DNA of 13,496 bases, from assembly GCA_900320415.1 (NCBI GenBank), contig ONSE01000174.1:1-13496 (forward strand), given 5' to 3'. Below are positions 5,744 to 11,587 of the stretch, piece by piece (position 1 is the stretch's first letter; each line of letters starts with the position of its first letter). The translations under genes and the position numbers were made by a program. This stretch comes from an uncultured Eubacteriales bacterium. Its GTDB lineage: Bacteria > Bacillota > Clostridia > Oscillospirales > Acutalibacteraceae. The notes under the pieces were generated by a model. That model was not told the origin of the DNA and made no database searches. It saw only the letters and a list, made by a program, of their open reading frames with translations.

Positions 5744-7200
5744 TTCAGCGTTGTGGTAGCAGTCGCGTACTGCGTTCCGGGAGCAGGAGGGTTACCGGAT
5801 TTTGCCTGAACCAGCTCAGAGCAGGTAACAAGCTGATATCCCTCTTCGATCAGCTTCGGAACAATGCGGTCCACCGCGTCTGCCGTAGAGTCGTATATTT
5901 CGTGCATCAGGACGATATCGCCGTCCTTGACCTTTCCGATAACCTGGTTGTATACCGCGTCGGCGTTTCTGGACTGCCAATCCTCGGTATCAATTGACCA
6001 GTAATAAGCGGGAAGTCCCTCGTTTTTGCACTCGTTAAGAATGTTTTCCGTGGTAACGCCTCCCGGGGAGCGGAAAGCGGTAACCTTTGCGGGACTCGCC
6101 ATCTTATCAATCTCTTCCGTGCATTTCTTGATGTCCTCAGCACTGACGTTCTCGCCGTATTTTGTGTGATCCCAGGTATGGTTGCCAAGCTCCATTCCCT
6201 TTTCGGCTCTTTTCTTGATTTTATCGGGGAACTTGACGGCATTGTTGCCGACCATAAAGAACGTGCCCTTCGCTCCGTGCTTCTCCAGGGTTTCCACAAT
6301 CCTGTCTCCCGACGTGCTGTCGTTGGGACCGTCGTCAAAGGTAAGCGCTATCATCGGTTTGCTCGGGTCTACCGTTCCGCCGTTTCTGCGAATCGGGTTG
6401 GAAACATCTACCTCTGTTTCATCGCTGTAAATACCCGTGATCTTGGATTCCTCCTTCTCGCCGCCCTGAATAAAGGAGGCTATCTTGAACTCATACTTCG
6501 CCGAGGCGTCAAGATTGGGGATCTCGTGCTTGTTCTCTTCCTTTGAATTGATGATGATCGTATCGGAATCGTTGTATTCGCTCGCGTCTGACTTCTTGAA
6601 ATCAATACGGTAACCGTCGGCGGAATCATTCTTTTTCCATTCGAGAGAAAGTGTGCCGTTACTGTCCATTACCGCCATCGTGATCTCAGGCTTTTCGGGA
6701 AGTGTGTAAACGCCCTCCAAGGGTTTTACCAAAGGACTCTCCGTATCCTCATAATATGCCTTCACGCAGAAGCTGTACTGCTTTGCCTGCTCCAAATCCT
6801 TCACAGTGCAGGTGACGGTTTCAGCGCCCTCAACGGAGGTCGCCTTGTAGTACCCCTCTCCGCCTGTCAGCATCATATAGATATTATAGCCCTCCGCCTT
6901 GTCTAGCTTATCCCATGTCAAGGAGACGGTCTTGTCGGTAACTTCTGTGGTTTTCAGGTTTTCAATCACTGTGGAGCGCGGCGTGAACAGATTCACGATG
7001 CCGATTATCAGCATGATGAAAAGAAACAAAATAAAAAGCGCCGCAGATACCATGAATATTCTGATTTTTGTCCGTCTTCGGTGAGAACGCTTTGACGGGC
7101 GCCTGGGCGGTTGCCTGCGCACCTGACGCCGACGGTTTGAATCCGCGTCATCCGAGAATAAATCCAGTGAATAACCTTTGCTTGAATAATTGTCTTCCAT
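5740..7200 (-). CDS. Membrane-anchored polysaccharide deacetylase with two FnIII-like domains
   Basis: The 486-aa protein starts with a strongly basic cytoplasmic segment (R-rich, 23-47) and one membrane helix (about 48-72), so the rest faces outward. Two FnIII-like beta domains (about 78-167 and 170-266) precede a NodB/CE4 deacetylase domain (about 282-465). All catalytic motifs are visible: T-F-D-D-G-P (287-292, base D289 and metal ligand D290), H-T-W-D-H (341-345, metal ligands H341 and H345), R-S-P-G-G (377-381), D-T-E-D-W (404-408) and L-M-H-E (431-434, H433). The likely substrate is peptidoglycan GlcNAc/MurNAc or another surface glycan, giving lysozyme resistance or acting in the spore/cell envelope. 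The tail is Thr/Pro-rich. ATG 7200 is preceded by GGAGAA. It is transcribed alone, upstream of the mgtE promoter and without a terminator of its own before 5561. Confidence 0.9.
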   Translation of the reverse strand: MEDNYSSKGYSLDLFSDDADSNRRRQVRRQPPRRPSKRSHRRRTKIRIFMVSAALFILFLFIMLIIGIVNLFTPRSTVIENLKTTEVTDKTVSLTWDKLDKAEGYNIYMMLTGGEGYYKATSVEGAETVTCTVKDLEQAKQYSFCVKAYYEDTESPLVKPLEGVYTLPEKPEITMAVMDSNGTLSLEWKKNDSADGYRIDFKKSDASEYNDSDTIIINSKEENKHEIPNLDASAKYEFKIASFIQGGEKEESKITGIYSDETEVDVSNPIRRNGGTVDPSKPMIALTFDDGPNDSTSGDRIVETLEKHGAKGTFFMVGNNAVKFPDKIKKRAEKGMELGNHTWDHTKYGENVSAEDIKKCTEEIDKMASPAKVTAFRSPGGVTTENILNECKNEGLPAYYWSIDTEDWQSRNADAVYNQVIGKVKDGDIVLMHEIYDSTADAVDRIVPKLIEEGYQLVTCSELVQAKSGNPPAPGTQYATATTTLN

Positions 7201-7317
7201 AAACTTCTCCGCAAATAGTATTATTATATAAAATATTATTTATCCTTTCAGAACAGCTTCAGTTAAGCAAACCCCTCCAGTCTGCGCAGCGCATTGTCCG
7301 CTCATTTTCACCCTAGT

Positions 7318-7326
7318 ATTATATCA
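7318..7326 (-). promoter_or_regulatory. Extended -10 promoter of the deacetylase gene
   Basis: On the minus strand TGATATAAT (7326-7318) is a perfect extended -10 (TGnTATAAT). No -35 is found at normal spacing; a TTGTCA (7341-7336) is only 12 bases away. The resulting leader would be about 110 bases, and I recognise no riboswitch in it. Confidence 0.6.
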
Positions 7327-7469
7327 CATAATCTATGACAAAATCCACTGTTTTTTGACATATTAAAAAATTGTAATCTGATTGCCTGATTTTGGAAGGT
7401 GTTGATCTGTTTGGTTCAAAACCCTTTGTGCCGCACACATGGTTTTTTGCCGAATAACCGAAAACTGTA

Positions 7470-7498
7470 TTGTTTTTTTCAGGTATTTCTGTTATAAT
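7470..7498 (+). promoter_or_regulatory. Promoter of the Bax inhibitor-1-like gene
   Basis: TTGTTT (7470-7475) and TATAAT (7493-7498) are 17 bases apart, and TGT directly before the -10 makes it an extended -10. Transcription should start near 7505, about 57 bases before the ATG. Confidence 0.8.
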
Positions 7499-7561
7499 GA
7501 AAATGTTATCACAGGCTGATGTGTTTGGACTGTCCGCACATCGGAGATTGGAGGAAAACGT

Positions 7562-8416
7562 ATGAGCAGTCTGCGTTCGAACGACGCAACAACAAACGAA
7601 AAAAAGAGCTTTTTTCATTCCAACCCCATTATGAACCGTTTGAATAAGGTCGATGAGGTTGCCTACGATGAAAAAGCGGCAGGGTACGGAAGAATCATGG
7701 TTAAAACCGCGTTCTTTCTTTTGATGACACTTGCGGGTCTGATGGTTTATCTTGCGATGAAGAGCACGATATTCGCTTCTCAGCCTGAGGTCATCAACTT
7801 CAGCTACAAAGGGTTTGCGGTAAGCACCTCCCTCATGCAGCTGGGCTTCTTTGTGGGAGCGACGATTCTCGCGATAATTACGCAGCTGATCGCCGCGTTC
7901 GTCAGACCTTCCATTCCTGTAACGGGAGCGATATATTCGTTTTGTCAGGGTTATATCATCTCCTTTATTGTGTTTACAATGATTAAGGGATTTGAGTTCC
8001 TCGGTCTTCTGGCGCTTGCCATTACGGTCGCGATAGTGTTCTCCATGGGTATGCTTTACGCGACGGGCGCCGTCAGGGTGACGAAGAAATTCAGAATGAT
8101 TATGCTGACCCTGTTCGCGACGATGGTTGGAGTTTCCATTCTTTCCTTTATCGGATATCTCATTCCCCTGACCAGAACTTATGTAGCGGCGATAATGGGC
8201 AACTTCTGGGTTTCGCTGATCATGACGATTCTTTCCATCATTTTCGCGAGCCTGTTCCTGATTTCTGATTTCGCGACCATAGATCATGTGGTGGAGAACA
8301 GGATGCCCGCCAGATATGAATGGTCTGCCGCCTTTGGCCTTGCGTTCACGGTTCTCTGGATTTACGTTAAGGTACTGGACCTGCTGATTCAGATTGTCGG
8401 ACACAACAAAAATTAG
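7562..8416 (+). CDS. Bax inhibitor-1/YccA family membrane protein
   Basis: The 284-aa protein has a charged cytoplasmic N terminus (1-45) and about seven hydrophobic helices (46-65, 92-113, 122-141, 146-167, 179-200, 213-235, 254-279). The N-terminal N-P-I-M-N-R-L (21-27), the A-x-G-Y-x-R-I-M-V-K-T (39-49) entry to helix 1, and S-D-F-A-T-I-D (235-241) before the last helix fit the BaxI_1/YccA-like group of Bax inhibitor proteins. Better-known relatives include pH-dependent Ca2+ leak channels such as BsYetJ and the FtsH modulator YccA; the bacterial role of this subgroup is unknown. ATG 7562 has GGAGG at good spacing. The gene has its own promoter and terminator, so it is a single-gene unit. 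Confidence 0.87.
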   Translation: MSSLRSNDATTNEKKSFFHSNPIMNRLNKVDEVAYDEKAAGYGRIMVKTAFFLLMTLAGLMVYLAMKSTIFASQPEVINFSYKGFAVSTSLMQLGFFVGATILAIITQLIAAFVRPSIPVTGAIYSFCQGYIISFIVFTMIKGFEFLGLLALAITVAIVFSMGMLYATGAVRVTKKFRMIMLTLFATMVGVSILSFIGYLIPLTRTYVAAIMGNFWVSLIMTILSIIFASLFLISDFATIDHVVENRMPARYEWSAAFGLAFTVLWIYVKVLDLLIQIVGHNKN

Positions 8417-8424
8417 TTTCAATT

Positions 8425-8460
8425 AAGAAGGGAGCCGTCCGTCGGCTCCTTCTTTATTTG
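8425..8460 (+). terminator. Terminator of the Bax inhibitor-1-like gene
   Basis: GAGCCG (8432-8437) pairs with CGGCTC (8443-8448) and AAGAAG (8425-8430) with CTTCTT (8449-8454), past one bulged G. TTTATTT follows. It starts nine bases after the stop. Confidence 0.82.
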
Positions 8461-8534
8461 AGTGTCCCATTCCTTTCAATCGCGCAAAAGCCTGAAAGCC
8501 TCACGTCATATTCTTTTGCCCGGAGATTCCCATG

Positions 8535-8558
8535 AAAAAGGCCGCCCTCACGGACGGC
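8535..8558 (-). terminator. Terminator of the six-helix membrane protein gene
   Basis: On the minus strand GCCGTCC (8558-8552) and GGGCGGC (8547-8541) form a seven-pair stem with a GTGA loop (GNRA type), followed by CTTTTTC. It lies 16 bases past the stop at 8575. The roughly 75 bases between this and the 8425-8460 terminator contain nothing that I recognise. Confidence 0.8.
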
Positions 8559-8574
8559 TGAGCTTCAGGTCAAT

Positions 8575-9231
8575 TCAATTTTCGGCAAGCATTTTCTTTG
8601 CCTTGCCAAGGTAGCTGAGATACAAAACATACTGGACAAGAGAAAGAAGCGTTGAGACCATAGAGAATACCGCGGCAGCTACCGAACCGTCCGTTCCTCC
8701 AAAAACAACCACCATGATATTGGCAGTGATTCCGAGCAATAAAACAAGGCTGATAACCTTGAATAAGGTGTTGCCCTTACGGTCCATTTCGGTGTTGTTG
8801 AATCTGAGAGAAAGATTACGGATCCCCTGAATCACGTAGATAGTAACCATCAGATTTGAAATTTCCGAAAGGACGGTCATCAGACTTTGTATGGTTCCGT
8901 CGGAAACGAATGCGGTTCCGAGGACGGAAAATGCGATGCAGGAGATTGTCGCATAAAGCGCTACCCGAAACCCCGCTTCGTCCTTGCTTGCCTGTGCAAG
9001 ACCAACCAAATTCATGATAAACGCAATGATGTACAGAACGCCGGAAACTACCGCTGTAACCATCATTCCTGTTCCGGAGGCGATTACGCCTTCCGCAGAG
9101 TCGTTTGACAGAGCGATAAGTCCGATAATGATAATGCCCCCTGACACAAGCGCGCAAGCAGAAGCAATCAATGCGAGAATCTCCGCTACAAATAGCTTTT
9201 TTACTCCTACAGCGGCGTTTGGAAAAGTCAT
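8575..9231 (-). CDS. Hypothetical six-helix membrane protein
   Basis: I do not recognise a family. The 218-aa product has six hydrophobic helices (about 14-41, 54-80, 88-110, 115-136, 155-177, 183-207), a short positively charged loop between helices 4 and 5 (R138-K158) and a basic C terminus (GKAKKMLAEN). The frame is open up to 9387, but I chose ATG 9231. GGGGAG lies nine bases upstream, the encoded N terminus leads straight into helix 1, and a strong promoter (9314-9342) lies inside the longer frame, so that extension would not be transcribed. The gene is monocistronic and convergent with the Bax-inhibitor-like gene. The two halves (helices 1-4 and 5-6) show no obvious internal repeat. No catalytic or ligand motif is visible. 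Confidence 0.75.
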   Translation of the reverse strand: MTFPNAAVGVKKLFVAEILALIASACALVSGGIIIIGLIALSNDSAEGVIASGTGMMVTAVVSGVLYIIAFIMNLVGLAQASKDEAGFRVALYATISCIAFSVLGTAFVSDGTIQSLMTVLSEISNLMVTIYVIQGIRNLSLRFNNTEMDRKGNTLFKVISLVLLLGITANIMVVVFGGTDGSVAAAVFSMVSTLLSLVQYVLYLSYLGKAKKMLAEN

Positions 9232-9259
9232 ATCCAAATTCTCCCCTTCCACTATTTTG

Positions 9260-9299
9260 ATCAGCCTGCATTTTTTGTAGTGACAGAGGCAGGCCTGAT
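9260..9299 (-). promoter_or_regulatory. 5' leader hairpin of the six-helix protein gene
   Basis: In the predicted transcript ATCAGGCCTGC (9299-9289) pairs with GCAGGCTGAT (9269-9260), ten pairs with one bulged G and a 19-base A-rich loop. The structure occupies most of the 76-base leader and ends about 20 bases before GGGGAG. It might stabilise the mRNA or bind a regulator; no known class fits. Confidence 0.4.
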
Positions 9300-9313
9300 G
9301 GTTAACCGCAATC

Positions 9314-9342
9314 ATTTTACCACTTCGTGAGTTTTCTGTCAA
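9314..9342 (-). promoter_or_regulatory. Promoter of the six-helix membrane protein gene
   Basis: On the minus strand TTGACA (9337-9342), 17 bases, then TAAAAT (9314-9319). The start is expected near 9307. It lies ten bases from the inverted-repeat element at 9352-9411. Confidence 0.82.
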
Positions 9343-9351
9343 TAAAGATAA

Positions 9352-9411
9352 GGGAACCTCTAAAAATTCCTTACCGCGCATAAGCACGACATTGAATTAT
9401 TAGAGATTCCC
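9352..9411. repeat. 60-bp inverted-repeat element flanked by 4-bp direct repeat (MITE-like)
   Basis: GGGAACCTCTAAAAATTC (9352-9369) and GAATTATTAGAGATTCCC (9394-9411) are inverted copies matching at 16 of 18 positions, around a 24-base centre. ATAA occurs directly outside each end in the same orientation (9348-9351 and 9412-9415), as a target-site duplication would. There is no coding capacity. It could be a very small non-autonomous transposon relic or an operator/cruciform upstream of the -35 of the neighbouring gene. Only one copy is in this window. Confidence 0.5.
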
Positions 9412-9507
9412 ATAAGTATAAATGCCGTCTGAGAGAAACAGAGGATTCACGTTTGATGAAGCGGGGAGCCGTTTTTTATTTTGGTTAAGAACTTTTGTGC
9501 TTATTAC

Positions 9508-9535
9508 TTGATTTTATCGTTCTGTTTGGTATAAT
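9508..9535 (+). promoter_or_regulatory. Promoter of the partner-switching operon
   Basis: TTGATT (9508-9513) and TATAAT (9530-9535) are 16 bases apart, with TGG directly before the -10 (extended -10). The transcript should start near 9542, about 30 bases before the first ATG. No other convincing promoter or terminator is seen between here and the window end, which supports one operon of at least four genes. Confidence 0.72.
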
Positions 9536-9573
9536 ATATGTATAGTTTTTATTTTATGAGGAAATGAGCTACA

Positions 9574-11139
9574 ATGAAGGAATTGCAGGAGAAAATAAAC
9601 GCGGTCAAAAGGATGCTTCAGAAACAGATATGGATTATTCCCACCTGCTTTGCGATTTCACTTGCCTTGACCGCTGCGGGCATTACCCTGGTTATTATCA
9701 GGGGCTTCGATAACATGGAAAACGGGTGGATGTTCAGCATCGGAGCGGATATTTTTTGTATGGCGGTGTGCGTCATGCTGAGCTTCAGCTGTATTCTGAA
9801 CAACAAGTCCCAAAGCGAGGACACACACGTTTTCGCAACGCTTCTCACCGCTAACGCTATTGCGCTGTTTCTCGATGAGTCCAGCTGGCTGGTGCAGGGA
9901 ATCCCCTCGCTTCGTTTTGTCAATCTGACTGTCAACGTTTTATTCTACATAAACGGGGCGATTCTGATTTATCTGTTCTGGCTGTACATCCGCAACGCGC
10001 TTCAGATGCGAAGCAGCAAAATGAAGGCGGCGAGCGGAATTCTGACGCTGCTCCTCTTCCCCACCCTCCTGCTCTGCCTGGTGAACTTTGTCTATCCTCT
10101 GTATTTCAGTGTTAATGAGGCGGGCACCTATCAGCGGTCTGACAGGTGGTACATCAGTCAGGTTTATCTGGTCATCGCGCTGGTGATCATGGTCTTGGCG
10201 CTGATTTTTTCAAAAGCGTCAAAGAAGGACCGTCTTGTCGCAGCGTCCTTTGCGGCAATTCCGCTGCTCAATCAGGTGATTACTCGCTATACCTTTGGTA
10301 TCTCTACTCAATATGCCGCGATGCTGGTTTCCATTGTCTTGATCTACGGCGTGCTCTTTGCCGAGCGTGAAAAGACCATCGCTTCCACCGAGATGGAATT
10401 GGGAGTCGCGACAAGGATTCAGTCTGATATGCTGCCGAATACCTTTCCGTTTCTCCCCGAGCGTAAGGAATTCGATTTATTTGCCTCCATGACACCTGCA
10501 AAAGAAGTGGGGGGAGATTTTTACGATTTCTTTATGATTGACGACTCCCGTATCGCTTTGGTTATGGCGGACGTTTCGGGAAAAGGGATTCCCGCGGCGC
10601 TGTTTATGATGTCCTCCAAAATATTGATCAAGAATTGTGTGATGACAGGACAGAGTCCCTCTCAGGTGCTTTCGGCGGTGAATAATCAGATCTGTGAAAA
10701 CAATCGTGAGGAAATGTTTGTTACCGTGTGGCTCGGCATACTAGATCTGACGGACGGAACACTTACCTTTGCCAATGCCGGTCACGAATATCCGATACTC
10801 AAAAAGCCCGGCGGGGAATTTGAATTGTTCAAGAGCAAGCACAGCTTTGTTATCGGCGGGATGAAGGGATTGAGGTATAAAGAACAGGTCATGCGCCTGG
10901 AGCCCGATTCCAAACTGTTTTTGTATACTGACGGTGTTCCGGAGGCGGAAAACTTCAGACTGGAACAGTACGGATACGACAGATTTCTTGCGGCACTGAA
11001 CAGAGTGAAGGACAAAACCCCGCGTGATCTGCTGGGAGAGGTGGAAGCGGATGTAAAGCGCTACACACTGAGCCATCCGCAATTTGACGATTTGACAATG
11101 CTCTGTATACACTATATCGGAATGCAGGAGGGGAATTGA
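9574..11139 (+). CDS. Membrane-spanning PP2C phosphatase (SpoIIE/RsbU type)
   Basis: The 521-aa protein has an N-terminal membrane sensor with seven or eight helices (about 21-43, 54-74, 86-106, 113-138, 152-178, 193-213, 219-237, 244-263), a helical linker (264-290) and a SpoIIE-type phosphatase domain (about 295-515). Metal-binding and core motifs are present: G-G-D-F-Y-D (313-318), D-V-S-G-K-G (333-338), E-M-F-V-T (380-384), A-G-H-E (402-405), Y-T-D-G (451-454) and D-D-L-T-M (505-509). Family members dephosphorylate a Ser/Thr on STAS-domain antagonists; the STAS protein at 13387 is the likely substrate. The ligand of the membrane part is unknown and it matches no named sensor I recognise. 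GAGG lies 12 bases before the ATG, somewhat far. The next gene starts one base after the stop, indicating coupled translation. Confidence 0.9.
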   Translation: MKELQEKINAVKRMLQKQIWIIPTCFAISLALTAAGITLVIIRGFDNMENGWMFSIGADIFCMAVCVMLSFSCILNNKSQSEDTHVFATLLTANAIALFLDESSWLVQGIPSLRFVNLTVNVLFYINGAILIYLFWLYIRNALQMRSSKMKAASGILTLLLFPTLLLCLVNFVYPLYFSVNEAGTYQRSDRWYISQVYLVIALVIMVLALIFSKASKKDRLVAASFAAIPLLNQVITRYTFGISTQYAAMLVSIVLIYGVLFAEREKTIASTEMELGVATRIQSDMLPNTFPFLPERKEFDLFASMTPAKEVGGDFYDFFMIDDSRIALVMADVSGKGIPAALFMMSSKILIKNCVMTGQSPSQVLSAVNNQICENNREEMFVTVWLGILDLTDGTLTFANAGHEYPILKKPGGEFELFKSKHSFVIGGMKGLRYKEQVMRLEPDSKLFLYTDGVPEAENFRLEQYGYDRFLAALNRVKDKTPRDLLGEVEADVKRYTLSHPQFDDLTMLCIHYIGMQEGN

Positions 11140-11140
11140 C

Positions 11141-11548
11141 ATGAAAGAGTTGACGGTTGAGGCCGCGGTAGAAAACATCGAGGTAGTTACCCTATTTGTA
11201 AACGAGGAACTGGAAAAGATGGAATGCCCTCTCAAGGCACAGACGCAGATCGATATCGCGATCGATGAACTATTTGGAAATATCGCGCGGTACGCCTATT
11301 CTCCCGATATCGGAAAGGCTACGGTCAGGCTGGAGGTGGAAGATGACCCTCTGGCTGTTGTGATCACCTTTATGGACAAAGGCAGGAGATTCAATCCGCT
11401 TCAGCAGGCGGAGCCGGATACGCGGTTATCCGCTCTGGACCGCGAGATCGGAGGTCTGGGAATTTTTCTGGTTAAGAAAACGATGGATTTCGTTGAATAT
11501 GAGTACAAGAACGAGCAGAATATTCTGAGAATCAAAAAGAAATTCTGA
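11141..11548 (+). CDS. RsbW/SpoIIAB-like serine kinase (HATPase_c_2)
   Basis: The 135-aa cytosolic GHKL-fold protein matches stand-alone anti-sigma-factor kinases in length. The N box I-D-E-L-F-G-N-I (41-48, with E43 and N47), the G1 box D-K-G-R-R-F-N-P (79-86) and the G2 segment I-G-G-L-G-I-F-L-V-K (103-112) are complete, so ATP binding is expected. Such kinases phosphorylate a STAS antagonist and, when the antagonist is dephosphorylated, are sequestered by it, freeing their own partner (often a sigma factor). No sigma gene is in the window. GGAGGGG lies ahead of the ATG and overlaps the end of the phosphatase gene, so the pair is probably made together. Classical operons carry one such kinase; here a second kinase domain follows in the next gene. 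Confidence 0.9.
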   Translation: MKELTVEAAVENIEVVTLFVNEELEKMECPLKAQTQIDIAIDELFGNIARYAYSPDIGKATVRLEVEDDPLAVVITFMDKGRRFNPLQQAEPDTRLSALDREIGGLGIFLVKKTMDFVEYEYKNEQNILRIKKKF

Positions 11549-11587
11549 AAATATTCTCTGATAATAATCATAGATAGAAAGATAGAA

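Larger units (their letters stand above)
7201..7561. other. Divergent intergenic region (361 bp)
   Basis: The region contains the deacetylase leader and its promoter (left), then about 140 bases (7330-7469) in which I see no supported feature, and the promoter and leader of the Bax-inhibitor-like gene (right). The right-hand leader has a small hairpin GATGTG/CACATC (7518-7523 with 7537-7542) ahead of the ribosome binding site GGAGG (7551-7555 region). Confidence 0.65.
9232..9573. other. Divergent intergenic region (342 bp)
   Basis: The region contains the leader and promoter of the six-helix protein gene, the 60-bp inverted-repeat element, about 90 bases (9416-9507) with no supported feature, and the promoter of the partner-switching operon. 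Confidence 0.7.

Noticed and set aside
7240..7305. 21-codon frame in the deacetylase leader (minus strand)
   Set aside because: Its possible ribosome site AGGG (7311-7314) would lie at or before the predicted transcription start, so it is unlikely to be translated.
7355..7383. TTGACA at 7355-7360 as a plus-strand promoter
   Set aside because: No -10-like hexamer at 16-18 bases spacing; the extended -10 promoter at 7470-7498 explains the gene.
7319..8422. Long open frame (367 codons) on the minus strand opposite the Bax-inhibitor-like gene
   Set aside because: It is antisense to a clear membrane-protein gene, has a repetitive charged composition (H/R/N/K-rich) typical of shadows of hydrophobic genes, and has no ribosome site.
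9232..9387. N-terminal extension of the six-helix membrane protein up to 9387
   Set aside because: A near-consensus promoter (9314-9342) and an inverted repeat lie in this stretch, and a good ribosome site precedes ATG 9231.
9422..9432. ATGCCGTCTGA, close to the Neisseria DNA uptake sequence
   Set aside because: Single occurrence in a Clostridia-like window; a chance match.
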